Origin: Algibacter pacificus
GTDB taxonomy: Bacteria > Bacteroidota > Bacteroidia > Flavobacteriales > Flavobacteriaceae
Assembly (NCBI RefSeq): GCF_008033385.1
Contig: NZ_VOGY01000004.1
Coordinates: forward strand, 124,001 to 188,000
Reading direction: 5' to 3'
Length of the DNA: 64,000 bases
In this document: piece after piece, positions 44,347 to 53,891 of the stretch
Layout of the letters: each line of letters opens with the position of its first letter
Position numbering within the stretch: position 1 is the first letter of the stretch
The notes under the pieces: generated by a model
What the model saw: only the letters and a program-made list of their open reading frames with translations
Databases searched by the model: none
Told to the model about the DNA's origin: nothing
Position numbers and translations under genes: made by a program

Positions 44347-45003
44347 ATGTTAAAAGCTGTAATTTTCGATATGGATGGTGTAATAATTAATAGCGAACCA
44401 CTACACCACGCTGCCTACCACAACATGTTTAGCGATGTTGGCGTACAGGTTTCTAGTGAACTATACGAATCTTATACCGGGCAATCGACTTTAAATGTTT
44501 GTAAACAAGTTAAAGATCATTTTAATTTAGATGAAACTCCTGAAACTTTAGTAGCCATAAAACGTAAACATTACGAGTACATTTTTGAAAATGATAAAGA
44601 TTTCGATTTAATTGATGGTGTTTTAGATTTAATAAAAAACTACCACGCCAACGGACTGACCTTAGTTTTGGCATCATCGGCGTCTATGCCAAGTATTGAG
44701 CGTATTTTTAAACGCTTCGATTTAAATAAATATTTTAAAGCTAAACTAAGTGGTGCCGATTTAAAAGCCTCGAAACCACATCCGGAAATTTTTATAAAAG
44801 CGGCAGAAGCATCGGGTTTTAAACCTTCGGAATGTATGGTTATTGAAGATTCAACCAACGGAATTTGCGCTGCTAATGACGCGAATATATTTTGTGTTGG
44901 TTATGATAGCGAACACTCTAAAAATCAAGATTACAGCAACGCCAATTTAAAAATTGAAGATTTTAGCGCTATTACTTTCGATAAAATTTCAGCACACTTT
45001 TAA
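44347..45003 (+). CDS. HAD-family hydrolase (beta-phosphoglucomutase-like)
   Basis: 218 residues: nucleophile motif VIFDMDGVIINSEPLHH, motif II LVLASSASM, motif III and cap-linked KASKPHPEIFIKAAEASG, and IEDSTNGICAANDAN for motif IV. The helical cap lies between motifs I and II, as in beta-phosphoglucomutase and sugar phosphatases. The substrate is probably a sugar phosphate. It is single, transcribed rightwards; a TATCTTCG element about 25 bp upstream is close to the -7 consensus. Confidence 0.9.
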   Translation: MLKAVIFDMDGVIINSEPLHHAAYHNMFSDVGVQVSSELYESYTGQSTLNVCKQVKDHFNLDETPETLVAIKRKHYEYIFENDKDFDLIDGVLDLIKNYHANGLTLVLASSASMPSIERIFKRFDLNKYFKAKLSGADLKASKPHPEIFIKAAEASGFKPSECMVIEDSTNGICAANDANIFCVGYDSEHSKNQDYSNANLKIEDFSAITFDKISAHF

Positions 45004-45326
45004 ACCGATACTTTTTTCTTGTAATTAGGTTTCTAAATAACTTAATCCTCAAAAACAAACCTATTTCTTAATTTATATTGGAGCGCTACTTCTTTGTGCT
45101 TAATTGTGCTATTTTTCAACATATTTAATCTTCACTTATTTTAGTTTCATTTGGCGCCATATTTCTGTAAAATAAATAGAAAAATATTTAATCGAAAAAT
45201 TAAAAAATACATTTCAACAAAACAAAAGCAAAATAAACCACTGATAACCAACATCCTAAATATCTTATTCGTTTTTTGGCACGCTGTTTGTAACTACCAA
45301 AATGTAGAACATTAAAACACATCATT
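45004..45326. other. Intergenic gap with a sigma-54-type promoter
   Basis: 323 bp, very AT-rich, no gene seen on either strand. The only clear signal is the sigma-54-type element at 45277-45292, 35 bp before the next ATG. Confidence 0.6.
45277..45292 (+). promoter_or_regulatory. Sigma-54-type (-24/-12) promoter
   Basis: TGGCACGCTGTTTGTA matches TGGCAC-N5-TTGCA with one change (T for C at the -12 part). The GG and G(T) are at the right distance. It lies 35 bp upstream of the ATG of the secreted basic protein. An RpoN activator would be needed; none is seen nearby. Confidence 0.65.
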
Positions 45327-46586
45327 ATGAAAAAGTATATATTCTTATTAGCCGGATTGCTTCTTGCAGGAGTAACCGCTAGTGCAGACACAACCACAGC
45401 CAACGAAACCAATACCACAATTAATAATAACAGAGGTTATGGCAACTCTTTCATATTTGTTGAAAATGGTATAGAATTTTCGGTATTTCCCGATGGACAA
45501 TTCGATTTCAACTTGCTACGTCAAACTTCCAATGTAAATGTATCATTACACTCTAGACATTTAAACTTAAGTTTCAATTCTGGATACGATTACAATGCTT
45601 ATGTTCAATATGACGAATATGGTGCTATTATTCAAATTGAAAACACACCAATATATTACGATTATTACGGTCGTATTGCACAAGCTGGAAATGTAAACAT
45701 TAATTACAACAGCAATGGATATGTTTCTAATGTTGGAGGATTGCACGTTTACTACGATCGTTATAATAGATACACCCATTATTCGGGCTATATAAACCGA
45801 TATAATCGTGGCTATATTTACCGCCCATGGCACAATTATTACCGCACGCCTTCATTAAATTTCTGTGTGGTATACAATCGTCCATACCGTAAATATTATG
45901 CACCTGTACGGTATGTTTATAACCGTCCGTTTTACAATAACCACCGTCCTTCTAGTTCCATTTATAGCCGTCGCGGAAATACTGTGGTAAGAAATAGAAA
46001 TTATGCTACTGTAAATAGAAGCTCTAGAAATGTTACAAAAATTAACAGAAATACAACACCCTCTAGACGTACTGTAGCTACCAATAATAAGGGTCGTTAC
46101 AGCACTAATACAGCAAATAGAACGTCTAATAACAATACGATTACAAACCGTAATTATAGTAAAAATAATAGTCGTGCTACAAAAACAACACCAAATAGAA
46201 CTGTTACAAGAACAACCACAAATACGAGAACAACTATTCCTAACAGATCCTCAAATACAAACCGTAACTACGCTCAAAATAATAGCCGCGTTACGAAAGC
46301 AACACCGAGTAGAACGGTAACAAGAACGACAACAACAAGAACAGCAAAACCAAGTGCCAACAGTTCGAATCACAGATCTGTAACGCGTACAAAAATAAAT
46401 ACAGTTACTAAAAATCCAAAAACAATAAACATCCGTACATATACTAGAAACAGCAATAACTCAAGAAGTAATAAACGTTTAGCTACGGTTACTAAAACCA
46501 CACGAACAAGCAACAGTAAAGCTACAACGAGTAGAAATGCTTCTAACAAAAATACAAGATCGACAACCACACGAAGACGATCATAA
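45327..46586 (+). CDS. Secreted Thr/Arg/Asn/Ser-rich basic protein
   Basis: 419 residues with a signal peptide (MKKYIFLLAGLLLAGVTASA). The folded part (about 40-200) is Tyr-rich and strand-rich: FIFVENGIEFSVFPDGQFDF, IYYDYYGRIAQAGNVNINY, GGLHVYYDRYNRYTHYSGYI. The second half is low-complexity, strongly basic (Thr, Arg, Asn, Ser, Lys), with a repeated module of the type NYxxNNSRxTKxTPxRTVTRTTT occurring twice. I know related proteins in flavobacteria, all without known function. The basic tail could bind cell-surface polysaccharide or DNA. Expressed from a sigma-54-type promoter. Confidence 0.8.
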   Translation: MKKYIFLLAGLLLAGVTASADTTTANETNTTINNNRGYGNSFIFVENGIEFSVFPDGQFDFNLLRQTSNVNVSLHSRHLNLSFNSGYDYNAYVQYDEYGAIIQIENTPIYYDYYGRIAQAGNVNINYNSNGYVSNVGGLHVYYDRYNRYTHYSGYINRYNRGYIYRPWHNYYRTPSLNFCVVYNRPYRKYYAPVRYVYNRPFYNNHRPSSSIYSRRGNTVVRNRNYATVNRSSRNVTKINRNTTPSRRTVATNNKGRYSTNTANRTSNNNTITNRNYSKNNSRATKTTPNRTVTRTTTNTRTTIPNRSSNTNRNYAQNNSRVTKATPSRTVTRTTTTRTAKPSANSSNHRSVTRTKINTVTKNPKTINIRTYTRNSNNSRSNKRLATVTKTTRTSNSKATTSRNASNKNTRSTTTRRRS

Positions 46587-47078
46587 AAATTTTGGTTGGT
46601 TAGTACGAAAACCCCTGCGAATAGTTTGCTTTAAAGCAACATCGTGGGGTTTTTCATGTCGTAAATTTATACTTTAAACATATAATATAGCGCTGTTCTA
46701 AAATAATTATTCAACCTTATAATCAGTCTGCGTGCGCCAAATTAAATCTTTTTTATAGACCTCTACACACCTTATCTAGTTACTTTATAAACTCTATTTA
46801 AAGTTAAAATTAGAATAACTTGCCACTATTAGCAGGGCTAAACAACAACAAGTTAACCATAAATATCGACAATAAACGAAAATATAAAAGAAAAAACTTA
46901 CAAAATAAATTTGAATTTATATCAAATCGCTTTAAAAAAAAACGATTTTTACTACATATAAATCAGTTTATCTAAAATTAAAGCTATATATATAAATCCT
47001 TTAAAACAACAGTCCTACCAGCTCTAATGCCCTGTATTTAGTGCTATATTTGCAGAAATTTTTTTCTAAAGCTGAAAT
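46587..47078. other. 492-bp intergenic gap with terminator and promoter
   Basis: Begins with the terminator at 46607-46654 and ends with a -7 box TATATTTG at 47045-47052, 27 bp before the T9SS protein start. Between them the sequence is AT-rich with no gene that I can support. Confidence 0.6.
46607..46654 (+). terminator. Terminator after the secreted basic protein gene
   Basis: AAAACCCC (46607-46615 region) pairs with GGGGTTTT, with an inner TTTGCTTTAAAGCAA hairpin, followed by a T-run. Located 20 bp after the stop. Confidence 0.75.
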
Positions 47079-50054
47079 ATGGCATCTCTCAACAAAACCA
47101 TAAAAGTAAATGCACTTTTACTTTTCTTATTTATTGGACCTATAGGTTTTTCTCAAAAAATAATTTATTCTGAAGATTTTGAATCTGGATCAGATTGGAC
47201 GCTTTCAAGTAACGATGCTACTATAGGCGCATGGAATTTGGACGATAACGGAGCAGGATCTAGCTCTGGAGCCGATGGTAATTATTTGTTTTCTAAACAA
47301 TATACAAGTAATAACCGTTATAACAATAATACGTACATTACAACTACCAGCCCTATCATAGACATTACTGGCGTAGTAGAATTAATTTTTCAATTCGATC
47401 TTTGGTATAAGACCGGTAATCATAATGACGGGATGCAAATACAGTACTCTTACAATGGTAGTGATTGGAATGTTTTAGGAGATAACTCTACAGCTTGGAA
47501 TGATAATTTAGATTATAAGAGCAGTATTGGCGCATTAGGAAGTGATGGTTGGTCGGGCACTAGTAATGGTTGGCTCACTAGAAGCATTCGGTTTGATACC
47601 GGAAATACAGGAAACTCCACTCCTGATATTCATTCTCAAATTCAATTTAGAGTCGTATTTGCTTCAACCCACTATAGCTCTCCACCTAACGACAGCGGTG
47701 TTGCTTTTGACAATGTGGTTGTAAAATTGGAATATGAAGACCCTATAGAAATTAATCAAGAATATAATTCTACTATACTTTATATATCAGATGTGTCTTT
47801 AGCAGGAAATCCTAATATAGCTAGTGCTGATGGTGCAACTGGTGCCTATGTGGATCACACCGAAGAGGGCACTTCTATCGATTTAGGTTCTTTGGGAGAT
47901 ACATTAGAGGGAACAATAGAGGTCACTGTAAACGGATGGAATACAAACACAAATTATTTACATATTTGGATTGATTTTGATCAAAATTATTATTTCAGTA
48001 CTGTTGAACATTTTTCAATACCAGTTAAGCATTCATTTTGGACAGGACCAAACACTAAAACTATAGAGGTCACTTTATCAGATATTAATATTCCCGCAGA
48101 CGCCATTGGTGGAAATACACGAATTAGAATTGGTTTTGCGGATGGTAATGCAAATTCCGTTACAGCTACTGATTATAACTATAAAACAGGTGAAGTAGAA
48201 GACTTTAATGTAAACATTATTGACCCTTGTGCCACCTATGCATGGACAGGAGCAACAAGCGAAGACTGGAATACCAATGAAAACTGGGCGTGTGGAGAAG
48301 TGCCTACAATTGACACCAATGTTTTAATTCCAGAAGTGGCAACAGGTCACTACTACCCTACTATTGCTACAGGATCCAATGGTTTTGCAAAAGATATCAC
48401 CATAGCTACAGAAGCGACTGTAACCATTGAAAGTAATTACTTAGAAATTGCTGGAGAATTACTTTTAAATGGCCTAATCGATTTAAATAATGAAGCCCAA
48501 TTGATACAACTTGACGGCAGCACTTTAAATTCAAATAGTATGGGCTCTATTGAAATAGACCAGCAGGGTACAGCAAACACTTATTCATATAATTATTGGG
48601 GGTCTCCAGTAGGCACATCAAATATAACAAACACAAACGCATACAGTTATACTTTAGAAGATGTTTTATACCAAGGAGACACAAAAGCACATTGGACCTC
48701 TGGTTTAAATGGATCTACAACGCCGCTTACAATTTCTACAGAATGGATTAATAAATACGCCAATGGAAATGGTAATTATGCAAGTTGGCAGCATGTAGGA
48801 AGTACAGGTTTAATTGAACCTGGTGAAGGCTTTAGCATGAAAGGCCCGAGTACTTCTTTAGATGTTAATACGCTTCAAAATTACACCTTTAAAGGAAAAC
48901 CTAATAATGGCGATATTAATTTAAATATATCTGCTTACAATTATTATTTAGTAGCAAACCCATACCCTTCTGCAATTGATGGTTATCAATTTATCCAAGA
49001 TAACGTTGGGAATTTAGCAACTGGAACGCTATACTTTTGGCAACAGTTTAAAGGCACTAGCCATGTATTAGCAGAGTATGAGGGAGACTATGCTATATTA
49101 ACACTTTCGGGAGGCACAATGGCCCAAACCAATACTGATGAAGGTACCCCTGCTGTAATTGAATATAACAAAAAAGAACCAGCAAAATACATTCCTGTTG
49201 GACAAGGCTTTTTTGTTCAAAGTATGAATGACACTGATGGAATCATAAAGTTTAAAAATAGTCAACGGGCTTTTGTAAAACAATCTGACCTCGATAACGG
49301 AAATCCTGCTTCTGTATTTTTAAAAACTAGTAATTCAAAAAAGACTACTATAAATGAAAAATATTTAGACCTAAGACCAAAAATTAGATTAAACTTTGAG
49401 GTTTCTCGAATAGGGTTTAACAGAGAGCTTTTACTAACGGTAGATGAACATTCTACAGACGGAATAGATTGGGGCTACGATGGTAAGTCCTTTGGGATTG
49501 GTAAATATGATTTATTTTGGAATTTAAATGACGATGATTACGTTATTCAAGCGATACCCGATATTAACGATAATAGAGAGATTCCTTTAGGTTTAGAAAT
49601 GGGTACTGCAGGCCTAGCAATTATTAAAATAGGAGCCTTAGAAAATATAGATTCTACTAAAAAAATATATTTAAAAGATGCTTTATCTGGTGAAACACAG
49701 CAAATAAATGACGATCCGTTTGAAATAGAATTACCAGCAGGCACCTATTTAGACCGTTTTTCAATAGTATTTTCACCTTCTGAAACTTTACATACCGACC
49801 AAAATATTTTAGAAGAAGATTTACAGGTCTTTGTTAATAATAAAGTGTCGGAAATAGAGATTAGAAATAACAACCATACCCCTTTAAAAGAGATCAATTT
49901 ATATAATAATTTAGGGCAACTGGTTAACACTTGGCGCACCAATTTAGATGGTAATTTTATTACCTTACCTGTAAACAACCAAGTTACTGGAGTATATATT
50001 CTAAAAATAAATACAAGCAGCAATACCCTTACTAAAAAGTTAATTATCCAATAA
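47079..50054 (+). CDS. Type IX secretion substrate with GEVED domain
   Basis: 991 residues, secreted. Signal peptide ends near PIGFSQ (residue 24). Residues about 27-220 form a jelly-roll/MAM-like domain (YSEDFESGSDWTLSSND, FQFDLWYKTGNHNDGMQI, VAFDNVVVKLE). A GEVED domain follows at about 255-385, with its namesake GEVEDFNV near the end. The middle contains a further beta-rich region starting WTGATSEDWNTNENW, found in Flavobacteriia surface proteins. The C-terminal 80 residues are a T9SS type A sorting domain: NLGQLVNTW and GVYILKINTSSNTLTKKLII. It should be exported by T9SS and attached or released; the ligand is unknown. Confidence 0.88.
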   Translation: MASLNKTIKVNALLLFLFIGPIGFSQKIIYSEDFESGSDWTLSSNDATIGAWNLDDNGAGSSSGADGNYLFSKQYTSNNRYNNNTYITTTSPIIDITGVVELIFQFDLWYKTGNHNDGMQIQYSYNGSDWNVLGDNSTAWNDNLDYKSSIGALGSDGWSGTSNGWLTRSIRFDTGNTGNSTPDIHSQIQFRVVFASTHYSSPPNDSGVAFDNVVVKLEYEDPIEINQEYNSTILYISDVSLAGNPNIASADGATGAYVDHTEEGTSIDLGSLGDTLEGTIEVTVNGWNTNTNYLHIWIDFDQNYYFSTVEHFSIPVKHSFWTGPNTKTIEVTLSDINIPADAIGGNTRIRIGFADGNANSVTATDYNYKTGEVEDFNVNIIDPCATYAWTGATSEDWNTNENWACGEVPTIDTNVLIPEVATGHYYPTIATGSNGFAKDITIATEATVTIESNYLEIAGELLLNGLIDLNNEAQLIQLDGSTLNSNSMGSIEIDQQGTANTYSYNYWGSPVGTSNITNTNAYSYTLEDVLYQGDTKAHWTSGLNGSTTPLTISTEWINKYANGNGNYASWQHVGSTGLIEPGEGFSMKGPSTSLDVNTLQNYTFKGKPNNGDINLNISAYNYYLVANPYPSAIDGYQFIQDNVGNLATGTLYFWQQFKGTSHVLAEYEGDYAILTLSGGTMAQTNTDEGTPAVIEYNKKEPAKYIPVGQGFFVQSMNDTDGIIKFKNSQRAFVKQSDLDNGNPASVFLKTSNSKKTTINEKYLDLRPKIRLNFEVSRIGFNRELLLTVDEHSTDGIDWGYDGKSFGIGKYDLFWNLNDDDYVIQAIPDINDNREIPLGLEMGTAGLAIIKIGALENIDSTKKIYLKDALSGETQQINDDPFEIELPAGTYLDRFSIVFSPSETLHTDQNILEEDLQVFVNNKVSEIEIRNNNHTPLKEINLYNNLGQLVNTWRTNLDGNFITLPVNNQVTGVYILKINTSSNTLTKKLIIQ

Positions 50055-50077
50055 CTAACTTTTATTTTCTGCTCCAT

Positions 50078-50126
50078 AAAAAATCCGTATTGCGTGTTAT
50101 TTTTGTTAACACGCAATACGGATTTT
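50078..50126. terminator. Bidirectional terminator, 20-bp perfect stem
   Basis: Arms at 50078-50099 and 50107-50126 pair perfectly over about 20 bp (AATCCGTATTGCGTGTTA in the left arm) with an ATTTTTG loop and A/T-runs on both sides. Lies between the convergent T9SS protein and FKBP genes, so it can serve both. Confidence 0.9.
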
Positions 50127-50169
50127 AACTATAATAGCTAAGGCTATACTTTAGTTTTGGATAACTCGT

Positions 50170-50604
50170 TTACTTAATATCCAATACTTCAACATCGAAA
50201 ATAAGTTCTTTTCCCGCTAAAGGATGGTTACCATCAATAACCACAGAGTCATCTTTCACTTCTACAACAACTAGATTCATTTCTTGTCCATCTGGCGTTT
50301 TAGAAACTAACCCCATACCAACTTCTGGAGACATATCTTGAGGTAGTTCACTTTTAGCTACTTCTTGAATTAAGCCAGGATTAACGTCTCCATAAGCTTC
50401 TTCTTTAGCAATAGTGATGGTTTTTTTCTCGTTCAACTTCATGTCGATTAACCCTTTTTCAAAACCAGGTATTATTTGTCCTTGTCCTAAAGTAAATTCT
50501 ATAGGCTCTCTACCTTCACCTAAAGAACTATCAAAAACTTGCCCGTCTGATAATTTTCCGGTATAATTTACTTTTACTGTGTTGTTCTCTTTTACTTGAT
50601 TCAT
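50170..50604 (-). CDS. FKBP-type peptidyl-prolyl isomerase, SlyD-like
   Basis: 144 residues with the SlyD layout: FKBP start VKVNYTGKLSDGQVFDSS and GQGQIIPGFEKGLIDMKLNE, an inserted-in-flap chaperone domain (PQDMSPEVGMGLVSKTPDGQ), and the FKBP end GNHPLAGKELIFDVEVLDIK. It lacks the His/Cys-rich metal tail of E. coli SlyD. It should catalyse proline isomerisation and act as a chaperone in the cytosol. Confidence 0.92.
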   Translation of the reverse strand: MNQVKENNTVKVNYTGKLSDGQVFDSSLGEGREPIEFTLGQGQIIPGFEKGLIDMKLNEKKTITIAKEEAYGDVNPGLIQEVAKSELPQDMSPEVGMGLVSKTPDGQEMNLVVVEVKDDSVVIDGNHPLAGKELIFDVEVLDIK

Positions 50605-51008
50605 ACTATATAATACTTAATTTTGAAAAATATTTTTTTGCATAATTTTTACGCGTCAAATATTTTAATTTAAACTTACTGCCATCCTAGCCGCTAAAAC
50701 CAAGCCAAAACTTATAAATTAGAATTTAATTGAATAATTTATAAGTATGTGTCCCGCTGCTTAAAACACAAATACACCGTAGCCCTTTATTGGTAGTTAA
50801 TACGCCTACTAATCTATGCGTTTAAACAATAATAGTAGACTGTAATTACAAATCGGTAAATATGTCAGTCATATCATAATCACCTATTTTTTTCATGCAA
50901 AAGCATACCTAATAATTGTGGATTATCTTGTTTTAAAATTGAAAATTACTAGCTTATAACGGTAGGTGTTTTATTTGTATGAAAGTATAAAACTTAGCAA
51001 GTACTTGC

Positions 51009-51079
51009 GTTAGGGATTGCAGTAAAAAGCCCACAGCCCGACGTAGGAGGTGCGAGGACTTGCAACGTAAAGCCCGACC
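51009..51079. repeat. Flavobacterial intergenic repeat, copy B
   Basis: Begins GTTAGGGATTGCAG and ends AAAGCCCGACC like copy A at 40971-41107, but with different and shorter inner sequence. The conserved ends and variable centre suggest a small family of dispersed elements. Confidence 0.75.
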
Positions 51080-51108
51080 CTTTATCCTGTTTTTTTCAGG
51101 ATAAAGGG
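51078..51108. terminator. Perfect 12-bp hairpin
   Basis: CCCTTTATCCTG pairs fully with CAGGATAAAGGG around a T7 loop. It is 48 bp from the end of the minus-strand gene at 51157 and overlaps the repeat's end. It lacks a clear T-run directly after the stem on the minus strand, so it may be part of the repeat rather than a terminator. Confidence 0.55.
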
Positions 51109-51156
51109 TAACGACCAAAATTTTATTAAAATGGTGGTATGGGAGTTATTATAATT

Positions 51157-52962
51157 TTATTCCGTTTTAGATGCGTTTGAAATTGCTTTTAAAGAATCTA
51201 TTTGACGTTGCAATTTTTTAATTTCTAATGTGTTTTTACGTGTCTCTAATAGTTTTATTAAAGCTTCGTTTGTTGTTGGTGATTCTATAGAATCTTTGGT
51301 TATATCCACCTTCATTTTATTTGTTTTTTGCCTTTGATCTACAAAAAATTCACCTATACCTTCGCTAGATCGCCAAGCTTCGTTAAGTTGATTATAAACT
51401 GTTTCATCCCATTCGCTTGGGTGTTTTACATCGATCCAAACCACATCGCGATATTCACTATCTATTAAGGCTAAATCTGGAGTTGCCGAACCATCATAAG
51501 TATTAGAGCCTTGGCGTACGGAGGAAATAGTTCCTAAGAAAAACATACGCCGCCGCCCCGCAATATCTTTAATATACGGACGAAATTCTACGGGTTTATT
51601 TACCGACCAATCAATCTCCTTTCGAGACTCTATAACCTTTAAGGGCATAGCCGAAACGCCAGCATAACCTTGTTTTTTTGAGGCGTGATTGTAATAATAT
51701 AGCACGTTACTACCATCGGCAGGAATAAAAACACTGTACATTAAACTCGTACGTTGGTTAGCTACGGGCTCTAAACCAAACCAATGATATAGACCACTAT
51801 AGGCGTTTATTTTGGTATCTGAAAAATTAAAATCGGTTACAAAAGGTTGTTTGTTTTTATCCCCTTCTAAATCTGGAATTTTAACTGCTGTTTCCATATT
51901 CCAAGGCAATGGGTCGCTAAAACCTCCTAGAAATTTCAAGGATTCGGCTTGTAAACGAGACACATGTTCTGCTAAGGTATTTTGACCTATTAAGTAGGGA
52001 TAATTTTTTATTTCGTTTGGGCTTATAAAGGTGCCTTTTCCTATCAAAATACGTTCTATATAATCGTTAAAATTATGTTCACCGCTGTCGATAACCATAA
52101 CACCTCCAAAGGTTGGATATGGAAAGAAAAAGCCTTTCCATTTTATAAGGCTCACTACTTCTACCCATTTACCTTCATCGTTTTTCATGTAATAGGTATC
52201 ACTAGGCTCTAAGGAAAATAGTTGAAAAACATTAAAACGCTGTACTACGGCATTATAGGTGTTTCTACTAAATTTTAACGATTCGCCAATGGAAAAGGTT
52301 ACAGGAATACGGTTTTCACCAGAAAAACGAGGAAATGGGGTGGTGCTTGACACCGCAAAAATTTCTTCAATATTATCGGTTATTCCTTGCCATTTGTATT
52401 TTTCAGTTGGCTGTATGGCCATGGTCCATTTATTATTTTTACCAATCCGCACAATATGTGGTAACGAAACATCCTTAGTTTGGTCGACACTTTCATTTGC
52501 CATAGAATAAATATTACGCATGGGCTGAATACGTTCGTTTTGTGTTACAGGCAACTGGTTTATCTCAATACGATTTAAGTTTGAATATACTGTGTAGCTT
52601 TTCATGTATTCGTACATTTTTAACTGCCACCCAACTATATATAGTGTGCTAAAAAACACTATTAAAAAGGCCAACATGACTAATTTTCCAATGGTATTAT
52701 TAGCGTTTTTAAACTTTCTTAAGCCTAAAAACAAAACCACTATACTTAATAAAACAATAAAAATATATTTCCTAACAAATAGTAAGGCAGGCTGATAGTC
52801 GTCACGAAATACCACTAAAACAATTAGCAATATTAAGGTGCCAATTACAGTTATTACTTTTTGCTTTTTTCCTTTATTCCAATAATTTTTAATCATTTTA
52901 TATATTTTTAAAACATAAATTGACGTTTTAAAATCGCCCATTAATACGTTTTCTAATTGCAA
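51157..52962 (-). CDS. Hypothetical membrane protein with large extracytoplasmic part
   Basis: 601 residues as given; the ATG at 52896 (MIKNYWNKGKKQKVITVIG, 579 residues) looks more natural because the first 22 residues are unlike a protein start. Three membrane helices lie at about 37-53, 65-83 and 92-114, then a large globular part (about 120-540) with many aromatic residues (WKGFFFPYPTFGGVMVID, YSGLYHWFGLEPVANQRTSL), and a C-terminal coiled coil (about 560-595). I know this type only as a conserved flavobacterial protein. It is 8 bp downstream of the NUDIX gene. Confidence 0.7.
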   Translation of the reverse strand: MQLENVLMGDFKTSIYVLKIYKMIKNYWNKGKKQKVITVIGTLILLIVLVVFRDDYQPALLFVRKYIFIVLLSIVVLFLGLRKFKNANNTIGKLVMLAFLIVFFSTLYIVGWQLKMYEYMKSYTVYSNLNRIEINQLPVTQNERIQPMRNIYSMANESVDQTKDVSLPHIVRIGKNNKWTMAIQPTEKYKWQGITDNIEEIFAVSSTTPFPRFSGENRIPVTFSIGESLKFSRNTYNAVVQRFNVFQLFSLEPSDTYYMKNDEGKWVEVVSLIKWKGFFFPYPTFGGVMVIDSGEHNFNDYIERILIGKGTFISPNEIKNYPYLIGQNTLAEHVSRLQAESLKFLGGFSDPLPWNMETAVKIPDLEGDKNKQPFVTDFNFSDTKINAYSGLYHWFGLEPVANQRTSLMYSVFIPADGSNVLYYYNHASKKQGYAGVSAMPLKVIESRKEIDWSVNKPVEFRPYIKDIAGRRRMFFLGTISSVRQGSNTYDGSATPDLALIDSEYRDVVWIDVKHPSEWDETVYNQLNEAWRSSEGIGEFFVDQRQKTNKMKVDITKDSIESPTTNEALIKLLETRKNTLEIKKLQRQIDSLKAISNASKTE

Positions 52963-52970
52963 GGCTATAC

Positions 52971-53570
52971 CTATGAAACCAATTTATTAATAATAGCATA
53001 CTGCAATAAAACAATAGTACGCATATCTTGAATTTCACCAGAATTTAGCATTTTAATAGCATCTTTAAAAGGTAATTCTAACACTTCTATATCTTCTGTT
53101 TCAGATTCTGTTTTAAGCCCTCCCCCATCATTAACCTTCATCGCATCGGTATATTCTGCAATAAAAAAGTGCATTTTTTCAGTCATAACTCCTGGAGATG
53201 TGTAAGCTTCATATACTTTTTTCACATCTTTAATACGATAGCCCACTTCTTCTTCAGTTTCACGTATAATACATGCTTCAGGATTATCTTTATCGAGCAT
53301 TCCTGCGCAAATTTCTACCAAAAAGCCATCGTCACTATCATTTTGCAAGGTTGGCATTCTAAATTGTTTGGTTAAAATCACAGTTTGTTTTTCTATATTA
53401 TAGAGTAAAATTCCAGCACCATCGCCTCGATCGTAAACTTCACGCATTTGGTTTACCCAATTTCCATTAGTCATTAAATAATCGAAACTCAACTTTTTTA
53501 GGATATAATAATTATCTGAAAGTAATTTACTTTTAATATTTTTTATTCTGTTGGATGTTTTCACTGTCAT
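52971..53570 (-). CDS. NUDIX hydrolase, NudK-like (GDP-mannose/ADP-ribose type)
   Basis: 199 residues. The Nudix box is LVEICAGMLDKDNPEACIIR followed by ETEEEVGYRI. Upstream LLYNIEKQTVILTKQFRMPT and downstream SPGVMTEKMHFFIAEYTDAM match the GDP-mannose pyrophosphatase NudK/ADP-ribose pyrophosphatase group. It should hydrolyse nucleoside diphosphate sugars in the cytosol with Mg2+. Confidence 0.87.
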   Translation of the reverse strand: MTVKTSNRIKNIKSKLLSDNYYILKKLSFDYLMTNGNWVNQMREVYDRGDGAGILLYNIEKQTVILTKQFRMPTLQNDSDDGFLVEICAGMLDKDNPEACIIRETEEEVGYRIKDVKKVYEAYTSPGVMTEKMHFFIAEYTDAMKVNDGGGLKTESETEDIEVLELPFKDAIKMLNSGEIQDMRTIVLLQYAIINKLVS

Positions 53571-53891
53571 TTTTAAATGATTTTTCTCCTTGGGATTCTT
53601 TCTAAAATAGATTCTTTTTTCGCCTCTAATTTTCGTTTAAAATGGAATCCATTTTTATTGAATGTCTTCACGTATTAAAGCCATTTAAATTACGTTAAAA
53701 AATATGACTTTTAAAAGTATTTTTCTTTTAAATTTCAATATAACGATGCCTCGCTATTGGTCTATTTTTTTTAATAGAGCTACATTTTAATTACAATGAT
53801 TCTCTTTTATATTTTTTTTGAGTCGCCTTATTAATCTAAATAAAAAACGCCCACTTTTCAGTGAGCATTTGCAATAGTTGTTTTAGCAAAA
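53571..53891. other. 321-bp intergenic gap with the ettA terminator
   Basis: No gene seen. AT-rich; it holds the promoter for the NUDIX gene on the left side and the ettA terminator at 53841-53869 on the right. Confidence 0.6.
53841..53869 (-). terminator. Intrinsic terminator of ettA
   Basis: On the minus strand GCTCACT pairs with AGTGGGC (one G-T pair) around GAAA, followed by GTTTTTTA. It begins about 25 bp after the ettA stop. Confidence 0.85.

Larger units (their letters stand above)
50605..51156. other. 552-bp intergenic gap with a repeat and a hairpin
   Basis: No gene seen. It carries copy B of the flavobacterial intergenic repeat (51009-51079) overlapping a strong hairpin (51078-51108). 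The left part (50605-51000) is plain AT-rich DNA and should include the promoter of the FKBP gene. Confidence 0.6.
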
